Shown here: one piece after another, positions 35,852-46,279 of the stretch
How positions within the stretch are numbered: position 1 is the stretch's first letter
Layout: each line of letters starts with the position of its first letter
From: Cycas panzhihuaensis
Lineage: Eukaryota > Cycadophyta
Assembly: GCA_023213395.1 (NCBI GenBank)
Contig: CM041465.1
Location: forward strand, 173,173,741-173,237,740
Direction: 5' to 3'
Length of the DNA: 64,000 bases
Position numbers and translations under genes: made by a program
Notes under the pieces: model-generated
Seen by the model: only the letters and a program-made list of their open reading frames with translations
What the model was told of the DNA's origin: nothing
Databases searched by the model: none

Positions 35852-36669
35852 AGGCTGGAGTGAAATTTGACTCAATGGCTGTGTGACGACCAGAGGTAGG
35901 TCAGATAACCCGAGTTGTGCAGTGCGGACCGTCAGACGGAGGTACGCACGAGGCAAAACGCGAAAAACAAGCATTCGGCACGTATGACAAGGCGTGAACG
36001 TGCACGCATGACAGAACGCGTAATGCGGAAGCGGAACCAAGCGGCGGCATGCGCATGACTCTGTGGGACGGTGAAGACCGGGAGGTGTTGACATACGCAT
36101 CGGACGCACGGACCCAAAGGAATAATTAATTAAGGACAAACAAAGTGATTAAGTGAAGAGGTACGATAATCGAAGAGGTACGATGATCAAGGGGTACTAT
36201 GACAGACAGTCATAACCCTTCACCAAAAGGTACCAAAGCAGGAGTACTTAAGGAGGTACGCATGATTCACCCTGGTTAGGGTGAGAGCCGGATATCACGC
36301 ACGCAAAGGTGCGGAGACAGACGCATGACACCGATTGGAGCATGAATGTATGATAAGTACCATCCGGTACGCATATGTAATGAAGGATCAGATGTCACTG
36401 GAATGCTCAGAATGCATTCCACTCGTAAATGAACTGTTGAATTAATAAAAGGAAGAGTTACGTGGAAATTGGTGTATTCTTGGTGTTGTGATGATGATTT
36501 CAAGTATGTATTGATTGCATCATTGTGTACCATTCTGTGAATTATATATGGAATGTATGTGAATAACCATGTTGACAGTATCCTAAAACTAGACTATAGC
36601 GCTGTGTAACCTTGACAAGTGAGCAAAGGGTATCTTGTAAGTGTAATAAGAGACCAGCTGAAGTCAACA
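35852..36669 (+). repeat. 5' LTR of G2
   Basis: About 818 bp, ending GAAGTCAACA. The first two to four bases differ from the 3' copy (AGGCTGGAG against TGTTGGAG). From 36110 onwards the two LTRs are nearly identical. Between about 35920 and 36110, a GC-rich ACG/CGTACG part, they differ by many small changes. Confidence 0.9.
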
Positions 36670-36684
36670 TTGGTTCCGTTGCCT
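36670..36684 (+). promoter_or_regulatory. Probable primer-binding site of G2
   Basis: TTGGTTCCGTTGCCT follows the LTR end by one base or less. It resembles the tRNA-Asp type site used by many plant gypsy elements (TGGCGCCGTTGCC) with two changes. Confidence 0.6.
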
Positions 36685-36809
36685 ACGTCCGTTGAGGAGG
36701 GACAGGGCCAGGGGTTTCAAAGGAAAAGAATGTGTAAAGGGCAGAGGACCCTGGCTGCCAGCGTGATGGCGGGCTGTAACTAAGCCACCGGCAACCAGGG
36801 GACCTTCCA

Positions 36810-39392
36810 ATGCCACCTAAGAGGCCTTCAAGGTCGGAAGAGCCCCAGAAGGATACTTCACCCAAGGAAAAGGAAACCAGCAGACAAAGGGCACTAAGAT
36901 GGTCAAAAGAAGCAAAACTCAGAAGGGCGAGGAGACTAAGTTCACAAAACAACGAGACTAAGGGACAGTCCGTTGAAGGATCTGAGGCAAGTGGAGCCCA
37001 GACACCTCAGGAAGAGGAAACCCATGGCGAACGCATGGTATTGACACCAGCCCCAATCAGAGATGATTTGTTTAGCCCGGAGATTGAAGGAAAGCCAAAA
37101 GTGGATGAAAAACATGAAGAGATCCTAACAGAGGGAAGTATACCAGTGGAGGACAGCCCGAAGGACCTAGGTGACAGTGATAAGAAGGCGGAGGAAGGTC
37201 CCTCGGCATATTGGGAAAACAAGCTAACGAGACCGCTTTTTGAAGATTCGACAGAAAGGGGATCGGATCAATCTTACATTACGATAACACCATTAACTAT
37301 ACAAGTTCCAGGTGTAGTGGAACCTATACACATAAAAACTCCATTTAAGAATCATTGTTTGGAAAAGATAGTCTCAGGTAGTTACTCCCAAAGGCATCCC
37401 CAAAGGACGAAGGAGGGGAAAGATCACCATCAGGTGGGGGACAGTTGCAATCTCCCAAGATGGACGACTATAGAGACTTTGGGAAACTAACCTTTAATGA
37501 TACTTCAGACGCAATGAGAACATGTGTATCTATTTCAGAACCTCATTGATGTTAAAAAGATTACAGACGAAGATGAAATCAAAGCACGCTTCGCTTGTAC
37601 ATTGAGAGGAGTACCCTTGGCATGGTACAAGGAAATAAACAAAAATGAGCCATGGGTAAAGATTAAGAAAGCGTTTGAGGAGAGATTTCAAAAGTTTGAG
37701 TAATGAAGCTGGAAATCGCATTGCGAGAGATCGAGGCAGAGAATCGGGAATCCGTCCTAACTTACATTAGCGGATGAAGATTATTGCGAGAAGCATGATC
37801 AATGAAACGATCACGGATCATAATATGAAGAATTACTTCGTAAGAGGATTGAATGAGAAGTTGCGAGCTATGATGCATGCTCATCCGTTAAAGTCATTCA
37901 AGAATGCTCAGGATCTGGCATTAGATTTTGAGATGGAAATGGATGCCCAAGCAGGAGGACAAGATTCCTTGCTGTTAAAATTACAAGATGAGATTAGAGA
38001 GTCAAGCGAACCAAGATAATCGACCCTTCCGCTGTAGGGGTAGCAGAAGAGGAATCAGAACTGGAAGCACTAAGAAAAGAGGTGGCAAGATTAAAAATCA
38101 GAAATAACAGAGAGGAAGAAGAGATGTCCAAAAAGAAAGAGCACACGGGAAGGGTAACCAAGTGGTGCCATATCTGTGAGGAAAACTCACATACCACCCA
38201 GGAATGTGAGTTGAATTTAAAAAGCATGACGCACCAACAAGAGAAGTGGTGCCACATATGTGAGGTTGACACACACACAACCAAGGACTGTTTTTATAAT
38301 TCCAGGGGAAAAGCATTTAGAGGTCGAGGTCGGGGAAGAGGCAACCCACCTTGAAATGTGTATACAACGAGGCACGGAACCCTCGAGGAAGAAGCTAGAT
38401 GGGGAGATGCCTCATCGCTTACGCTCGAATCGGAAATCCAATGCCCAATGAAGCAAGAATACGAGCAGGCCGTCAGAGTCAGAATCGCGGGCCCAAGCGA
38501 CCACAAAACGGAGGATTGTAAGGGTAAAGCTAAAGCAACGAACCTAATGACAATCGTGCCAGAAACGAAGAATGTGAAATTGCAGAACAAACAAAAAGAG
38601 AAAGTGGATGAAGGATATCCAAACCCCCCAATAGAGATGGATCGGTATAAACAAGCAAAACAAGTGTTGGATGGTTTAGTCCGGGAAGAAAATATACTAT
38701 CAATGGGTAAACGGGAAACAAAAAATGTTTATGTTCGGAAAAACAAACAAAAAAAGCCAGAAAAATTACCAGAAGAATCGACGGTAAAACCCCAAATGGT
38801 GCAAATGGAGGAGTTGTTTAAAGGATTACCAGCCGAAGATATTCCCAGAATGTTGTTATTGATGGAGAATCTAGTGAAGCAGTTGCAGTTAACTATTCCT
38901 CTGTCTCAGGTTATTGATTGCATTAAAGGAGGAGTGTTACAGAAAGGAATTACCAAAAGTTTGAAACAAGTTATACCATCATTCGACATGGATCCAATGG
39001 TAACCATGTCCGTATTGGGAGAAACATTTCCTCGAGTAATTGTGGATGGAGGTGCGGCAGTAAATGTGTTACCAGCTGCAACATGGCGTAAATTGGGAAG
39101 CCCGAAGTTGGAGGCGGCAACCTATTCGCTGAAGTTGGCCAATGAGCTACTGGTACGACCCATGGGCAGATTGGCCAATATCAAAGTAGACGTGGCAGGG
39201 ATAGTGGTAAGAGTTGACTTCACGATCGTGGAAACGGAGAAAGGAGCCACACCCTACCCAGCATTACTAGGAAGGCCATGGTTATACAAAACACAATGCC
39301 TTCAGAATTGGGAAAAGGTAACCTTCACTTTATCGGACAAAGAACAACAAAGTGGTGCTACCAATCTTTGGGAAGAAGTTCGATTGAAGTAA
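36810..39392 (+). pseudogene. G2 Gag and aspartic protease
   Basis: ATG 36810 (MPPKRPSRSEEPQ) begins a charged N-terminal region of about 200 residues. The capsid core follows (KITDEDEIKARFACTLRG and VPLAWYKE, 37555-37640; KKAFEERFQKF, 37665-37700), then a helical part (PLKSFKNAQDLALDFEMEM, 37890-37945). Two good knuckles come next: CHICEENSHTTQEC (38167) and CHICEVDTHTTKDC (38250), and a degenerate third (near 38490-38520). The protease is in the 344-codon frame 38358-39392: VIVDGGAAVNVLP at about 39030-39075, with a D-G-G centre and the flap/end LLGRPWLY at 39265-39290. Frameshifts near 37480, 37700, 37770, 38010 and 38350 separate the pieces. A D-x-G of this type is typical of Tat/Ogre-like elements. 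Confidence 0.88.
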
Positions 39393-40590
39393 TTCCGCAT
39401 TTAAGGATCCAAAGACAACTAGAATCAAGACAACATTTTCTTCCAATGAGGAAGAACACATCTTTCACATGGCGGAAGAGCCCACCACGTCAAAGCATCA
39501 CCAGCATGAAGAACCAACGAATATCGAAGAAATATACAACTCTTCGGATGACGAACACAGTATGAGGTTCGTGGATTACTGGCTTCAGGATGCATATGAA
39601 GTAAACTCTTCTTCTTTCAGATGTAATTTGTTATCTAAATGTGTATCTGTAAACATTGATAATAATTTAAATTCTTTTGAATATATGTCGACTAATGATC
39701 ATTCGAAATTGATAATAACCTAGACCAACCAACCCTTAGTTTATCTAGTAATTTTCGTAGTTTTTCTAGTTAATAGTAACCCTGACATCCCATCTACTTC
39801 AGGTGTGGGTCCTGAGGTAGATTCCTTACCCCCCTTTATTACAACCCGAGGAAGGAAGTAATATTCCTCCTCTTCTTCCTTAGAGGTACACCCGCCACCA
39901 TAAATCTCTTCCAACCATTGGCACCAAACTGGGAAATGGAAGGAGGATTGTCGTAAGTACTTCTAGCGAGTCCAGTCTAGGGAATAAAATTATTATCCGA
40001 AAAACAAATTGCCAAACCTATATTGGGGATTACATTAAACCATTCTATGGGGAATGCTTATATGGGACTACCCATTTAACACTGCGTGGAGTATTGGATA
40101 GAATGTGAAATTGGGATAAAACCCAATGGCGCAAGATTTAATCCTAACCCTACAAGGGAAAGCTTGGTATTGGTACTTAGCTCACCAACATACTTTTAGG
40201 AATTGGCAAGAATTGCAAACGATGTTTCAATACGATTCGATCATCCGCACCAACTAACTATTCCAATATTCTATGTAGGACATGACCCTAGAAAACACAT
40301 ACAGGTGTGTAAACAAAATTGGAAATCTTTGAGTATACCTAAGCGAATTGGTCTAACTACTTCTACCATACCTTGGGAAGAGTAGCAAAAGACCTGGTTC
40401 TGGAAGGAACAAAACTTAGATATAACCCGGAAAACCTAAGGGAATCTTTTATAAAACCTTTAGGCATACTGGAAAACCAAGAAGTAGACACAATCACGAA
40501 ACATATTAGAATGATGAGCATAAAACTAGAACAAGATTTAATGATCAGGAAACAATAGAATCCATACATAGTGAAGAAGAAGAAATTGTG
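39393..40590 (+). pseudogene. G2 protease-RT spacer with second Gag-like domain
   Basis: An acidic Ser/Thr-rich linker (39460-39720) leads to a region with stops whose frames spell CLYGTTHLTLRGVLDRM (40050-40108), then LILTLQGKAWYWYLAHQH and FRNWQELQTMFQYDS (40140-40240), then TWFWKEQNLD (40390-40420). The pattern aromatic-x-L, then W-x-E-L-x-x-x-F, is the Retrotrans_gag signature, and a true capsid domain already lies upstream at 37540-37700. The same extra domain is present in gypsy B at 32290-32760. Its role is unknown. Confidence 0.6.
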
Positions 40591-43450
40591 AATTATCCTG
40601 CAGAGTTTACAGAATTCACCGTTGGAGAGAGAAAAATAGAAGATGCTCCAGGGCATAAAACTAAAAATGTAGAAGATGTGGGTATGACAAAGTTAAAAAC
40701 AACAGAAATTAATGTCGACAATCCAGAAAGTCCTAAGCTTATTCGAATTGGAGATTATTGGGATCCCCAAACGGTAGCCGAAGCTCAACAATTATTCGAA
40801 GAATTTCGCGATGTGTTTGCGTGGTCGTATAAAGATTTGAAAGGTATTCCTCCGGAGATAGGAATGCATCGTATTGATCTAGTGGAGGACGCTAAACCAG
40901 TGAAACAGCGACCATACCGAATGAATCCGAAATATAAAGAAAAAGTAAAAGCAGAACTGGATAAAATGTTAGTAGCAGGTTATATATATGAAATTGACTA
41001 CGTGGATCGGTGAGCCTGTAGTAGTAGTTCCAAAGAAAATGGGAAAATTCAGTGCATGTAGATTACGACAATTGAACAAAGTGACGAAAACGATCCATTT
41101 CGCTACCTTTCACGGAAGATATTCTAGAAGCGATTGGAGGAATGAAATCTATTCATTCACAGACGGATTTAGTGGGTACAATCAAGTGTAGATTGCCCGG
41201 AAGATCGTGCAAAGACAACATTAAATAATGGGGCACGACGCCTATAAGGTAATGCCATTCGGTCTTACGAATGCACCAAATGACATTTCAACGGATTGTG
41301 TTTAATATTGTTCGTAAATTCATTGCAGAAAAAGTTGTCAGATTCTTAGACGATTGGACATTGTACGGGTTAATGAAAAATCATATGGAAAACTTGAGAG
41401 AAATGTTGCAAACTTGTCGAGAAAACAAACTATGTCTCAACCCAGAAAAATGTACATTTCTGGTACCCTTTGGGAACCTCCTAGGGTACATAGTCAGCAA
41501 AGAAGGATTGCTGACGGATCCAGCAAAAGTGTCTGCCATTTTAGACTTTCCGACACCAAATACGAGGAAGCAGCTGAAAGGTTTTTTGGGTTTGACCGGA
41601 TATTATAGAAAATTTATCAGAGGATATGCATATATATATCTGGACCTCTAGAAGAATTGCTGAAAAAGAATATTGAATGGATATGGACCAAAGATCAGCA
41701 ACGAGCATTCGAGACATTAAAGCAGGCCATAGTAGCAGCGCCTATATTGCAATTCCCGGATTGGAAGAAAACCTTTCACGTGCATGTGGATGCATCGCAA
41801 TACGCTATTGGATGCGTATTGGCCCAACCCAGTGATGATAAAACGGATCATCCAATCTATTTTGCCAGTCGGAAACTTACGAGAGCAGAACAGAATTATA
41901 CGACGACGGAGAGGGAAGCACTCGGCATGGTTTATGCACTACAAAAATTTTGACATTATTTCTTATCTAATCCATTCCTGTTTTTTGTCGACCACCAAGC
42001 CTTGATGTATCTGGTGAATAAACCCATTATGCGAGGAAGGATCAGCAGATGGCTAATGTTGTTCCAAGAATTTTCATTCAGAATCATTGTGAAACCTGGT
42101 AAGGCGCACATCATTCCAGATCAACTATCGAGAATCAAAAATGGAGAGAAAGCCACGGGGATACCAGATGACTTTCCAGACGCAGCTCTATTCAAAGATA
42201 GATGGTTCCAAGGGATCGGTATGAGGGTATACCAGAATACCTAGCGACCGGTGAAGTGCCATGTATAGATCGACGGGAAAAGAAATTTCATTAGAAAAGC
42301 GAGCCGTATCACTATCGCAGTGAGTTGTACAAATTGGGGCGGATGACATATTGCGGCGTTGTCTCGACAAGATGAGACAAACCAGATCATGTCGCAGGCA
42401 CATGAAGGAGTAGCAGGTGGCCACATGGGGAAATTGGCCACATGGCGAAAAATCTTGACGTCGGGATTCTGGTGGCCATCGATATTCGAAGATGTTAAAA
42501 AATGGGTTCAAGCATGCGACTACTGCCAACGAGTGGGGAAACCTAATCGACAGAATTTCCACCCGTTGCATCCCATACTACCCTTGGCACCATTCGAAAA
42601 GTGGGGACTCGACTTTGTGGGGCCAATCAAACCAAAGCCTGGAGATCAAAAGCTCGATACATTCTGGTGGCAACCGACTACACGACAAAGTGGGTGGAAG
42701 CACGCGCATTAAGGAAAGTCGATGCAGAAAGCACAGCAAGATTTCTGTATGAGGTGATAATCACGCGATTTGGATACCCCTTGGAGATTGTCAGTGACCA
42801 AGGTGCCCACTTCCTCAACCAAACGATTGAAACATTGACAACTGCCTTCATGATTAGCCATCGGAAATCAACTCCCTACTACCCGAGAGCCAATGGTCAA
42901 GCGGAAAGCTCCAACAAAATAATCGAAAACTGTTTGCGGAAAATATGCGACATCGGCAGATCGATTAAATGAGAAGCTACCTTAGATATGGGCCTTTCGT
43001 ACGACGTACAAAAGATCAGTTGGACAGACCCCATTTCAGCTTGTATATGGCACGGAAGCCATCCTTCCGACCGAGTTCGAGATACCCAGCTTACGAGTGG
43101 CAATACAATGCCGACTAGACGACCTCCAGTCCTTGGAACGACGACTGGAAGATCTAATACGGTTGGAAGAGACACGACATCTAGCAAACTGGGTGCAGCA
43201 TATAGACAAGCGACGACAAAAAGCGTGGCATGACCGCCATCTGCGGAAACCACAATTCAATGAGGGTGATCACGTATTGCTTTACGACAGCAAATTCAAA
43301 ACGCACCCCGGGAAACTCAAGATGCGATGGTTGGGACCATACATCGCGGAAAGAATCTTCGAGAATGGTTCGGTGCAGCTTCGAGAAATCGACGGACCTC
43401 TGCTACCAACACGGGTAAATGGTAGCAGACTCAAGTCTTACATTGAGTAG
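40588..43450 (+). pseudogene. G2 RT, RNase H and integrase
   Basis: RT starts about 40740 (FAWSYKDLKGIPPE, KQRPYRMNPKYKEKVK) and continues through YSFTDGFSGYNQV (41150-41190) and the catalytic FLDDWTLYG (41343-41368) to GFLGLTGYYRKFIRGYAYI. RNase H runs from FHVHVDASQYAIGCVL (41778) to RIIVKPGKAHIIPDQLSR (42081-42133). Integrase: zinc finger with HMGK and CDYCQR (42519), Asp in GLDFVGPI (42606), Asp in VSDQGAHF (42790), Glu in GQAESSNKI (42895). The C-terminal domain (HVLLYDSKFKTHPGKLKMRW) ends at TAG 43448-43450. Frameshifts near 41000, 41100, 41210, 41640, 42680 and 42970 break it. All catalytic residues I can see are kept. Confidence 0.92.
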
Positions 43451-43738
43451 CCAGTTACCAGCCGGATTAGCTGGTTGTACCATAGCGTATTGCATGATGT
43501 TGAGGCAATCAACTGCCTTGATACCGAGCCATGATCCAGTTCGGTATGGATATAAAAATTGAAAAAAAAAAAAATGGAAAAAATAAAAAATAACTGTAAC
43601 TCATTTCTGATATAAGCAACAGCAGTACAATCCGAGAAAAATCAGAGGAAAACTCAAGGTGACAAGCGAATTACGATTATGCGTGCAAACAGTGCGTTAC
43701 TGGTCGCAAAGTTGGGACGATGATAAAGTAGAAAATAC

Positions 43739-44065
43739 ACTATACGTGCCAAAGGAATTCACTAAAAGTGCATAGTGGAAAAAGTGACCTTGAATTATAC
43801 TATACGTGCACGAAAGTGCAGCGGACAGTGCGCATAGTAGAAATAACTTTAAGTGGCTCAATTACATTTTACGTGCACGAAAATGCGTGGCAGTGCATAC
43901 GATTGCAGGACCGTAAACTCAAATTATACATTATCGTACCAACGACGTGCGTGTCGGCATAACTGTAAAAGATACTTAAGTGACTATTTGCATTATCGTG
44001 CCAAAGGAAGTGCGTGTCGAGCACGCATAATGGAAATTCTTAACATTATCGTACCAAGGGCACGT
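43739..44065. repeat. Degenerate tandem array, about 53-67 bp period, between G2 pol and ORF3
   Basis: About six imperfect units are each anchored by a TATACGTGC/TATCGTACC word (near 43744, 43804, 43871, 43934, 43996 and 44049), followed by GTGCATAGTGGAAA-like and AAGTGAC-like words. The stretch around it (43560-44080) also has A-rich runs. No coding function is apparent. Confidence 0.65.
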
Positions 44066-44084
44066 ATAAGACAAAAATCATAAA

Positions 44085-45357
44085 ATGACAAATCATTACG
44101 CACTGCGAACATTCCGTGCGGTGCAGCGAGCGAAACGGACCACGCACGCAAGGAATTGCTCTGCACGCATCACGGTCTTGAAAACGGTGAAAGCGGCAAG
44201 CATTCCTCAGATGTACGTACGTGCGGTTCTACCGGTACGCTTTGGTTTTCTTTCTTACCTCTGGAAATCCACAGCCATGATGAGGACGGCAGGGTGCCAA
44301 GAAGCATACATTCCCAAGCTCAAACAGGACCTCCAAGCCCTACCAGCAGCATTTCAGACAAGGGTTAAATAGGCAGGCTGGAAGGATTACATTTTTTGCA
44401 ACCCTATGTATTATGACCCGGAGTTAATGGACCAAATTCAGTGGCTCTAAAAGCAAAGCAAGACAAAGCTAAATTGGGCAGATATAGTCCACACTATTAC
44501 TTGGACTTCCCAAGGAGGAGAGGTTCCATTGGGAACAAAAGATCGAGAGGTTGATGGAAATGTGGATGAGGGAGTTATGCCAGCCTAACACCCAAATAAT
44601 GTCCGGCGGAATCAGGGTAGCCGACATTATGGACAACAGATTGCAGTGGGTGGCCAAGGTGATTAATTCTAGGTTTTTGTCAAAAAGGAAATATACCTAC
44701 ATCCAGGGAGGTATGATGCAGGTACTCTTAAAAATTCGGGATGGAGAAAGAATGAACTGGTCTGAATTTTTATCAGAGAATATGAGGCAACAGCTACAGG
44801 AAATCCGGACACACCCCTTCCGCCATCCTTCATTGCTTTTGGCAATTTTATTTTATCAATGTCCGAAAGTTCAATTAACTAGAACCATTATTTCTCCTCG
44901 GGAACCAATTATCAAACAGTGGGCAGCAGAGTTCCCAGACACAACAACCAGCATGGAAGCTAAACGGAGAGTTCGTAGCAAATGCAAGGTCCTTACCCGG
45001 TTACAAAAAACCCCAGGTACACCTATTCCTCACAGGACAAAGCAAGCTGTCCATCGACGTGGGAAGAGGAAGAAAGGAGAGGAGGAAACAGAAGAAGAAG
45101 AGGAGGAAGAGGCAAAAGCATCCTGGGAAGAATGGGAAGACTTCCCAGCAGCAACAGAGGTTGGAGAGCCCTCAGCACCTCCTACACCGCAGGGCAAAGC
45201 GGGACCAATTATTCAAATGATCTAGGATATGGAGGCAGGGTACAAAGCAGAGATAGCGGCCCTTCAGGAGAAAATAAAGGAGAAGGATGCCATTATTGCT
45301 ACCCTGACACAGATAAACGAAGAAATTTTGGGAGGACCGAGGCAGCAGGAGCCGCCT
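44085..45357 (+). pseudogene. G2 third ORF (post-pol), coiled-coil C-terminus
   Basis: Downstream of pol and in the same direction, an open region begins in one frame (from about 44270: YIPKLKQDLQALP...DPELMDQIQWL). It shifts near 44518 to the 224-codon frame 44551-45225. The central part (NRLQWVAKVINSRFLSK, HPSLLLAILFYQCP) has a pattern reminiscent of the 'putative plant transposon protein' domain, but I cannot confirm this. A Glu-rich basic/acidic linker follows (EEETEEEEEEEAK). After one TAG at 45223 the frame continues with AEIAALQEKIKEKDAIIA, a short coiled coil, to the TGA at 45355-45357. The short ATG frame 44085-44372 overlaps its start. Function unknown. Confidence 0.6.
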
Positions 45358-45454
45358 TGAGACAGAGTGGGGGAGGGATACCCCAAAATTTTGACTTTTT
45401 TGGAGTTTTTTTGAGCAAGGATGCTCAAACCCATAACTGTTGACCGAGGATAGA

Positions 45455-46279
45455 TGTTGGAGTGAAATTTGACTCAATGGCTGTGTGAGGACCAGAGGTA
45501 GGTCAGATAACCCGAGTTGTGCAGGTACGGACCGTACGGAGGTACGCACGAGGCAAAACGCGTAAAACAAGCATTCTGGCACGAGGACAAAAGCGCACTG
45601 AACGGGTACGCATGATGAACGCATCAGCGCGTAATCGGAACCAAACCCGCGGGCACGCATGACCTGTGGGACCAAAGTGAAGACCGAGGAGGTGCACGAC
45701 GTGCGAACGCATTCGGACCCAAAGGAATAATTAATTAAGGACAAACAAAGTGATTAAGTGAAGAGGCACGATAATCGAAGAGGTACGCATGATCGAAGGA
45801 ATGGTTATGACAGATACCATAACCCTTCAACTAAAAGGTACCAGCAGGAGTACTTAAGGAGGTACGCATGATTCACCTAGTTAGGGTGAGAGCCGATATC
45901 ACGGCACGCAAAGGTGCAGGAGACAAGACGATGCATGGCCGATTGGAGCATGAATGTATGATAAGTACCATCCGGCACGCATATGTAATGTATGATCAGA
46001 TGTCACCGGAATGCTCAGAATGCATTCCACTCGTAAATGAACTGCTGAATTAATAAAAGGAAGAGTTACGTGGAAATTGGTGTATTCTTGGTGTTGTGAT
46101 GATGATTTGTCAAGTATGTATTGATTGCATCACTGTGTACCATTCTGTGAATTATATGTGGAATGTATGTGAATAACCATGTTGACAGTATCCTAAAACT
46201 AAACTATAACGCTGTGTAACCTTGACAAGTGAGCAAAGGGTATCTTGTAAGTGTAATAAGAGACCAGCTGAAGTCAACA
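45455..46279 (+). repeat. 3' LTR of G2
   Basis: 825 bp, TGTTGGAGTG...GAAGTCAACA. It is preceded by a weak purine tract (GAGGATAGA) and followed by AGAAC and the resumption of copia C2. Confidence 0.92.

Larger units (their letters stand above)
35852..46279 (+). mobile_element. Tat-like Ty3/gypsy element G2, full length with third ORF
   Basis: A 10.4-kb element. Its LTRs of about 820 bp (35852-36669 and 45455-46279) end in CAACA; the 3' copy starts TGTTG. It codes gag, protease, a spacer with a second Gag-like domain, RT, RNase H, integrase and a separate ORF3. GAAC occurs just before the 5' LTR (35848-35851) and just after the 3' LTR (46281-46284). This is a 5-bp duplication with one mismatch (TGAAC/AGAAC) inside the integrase of copia C2. 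It is the most recent event of the B-C2-G2 stack. Confidence 0.93.
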
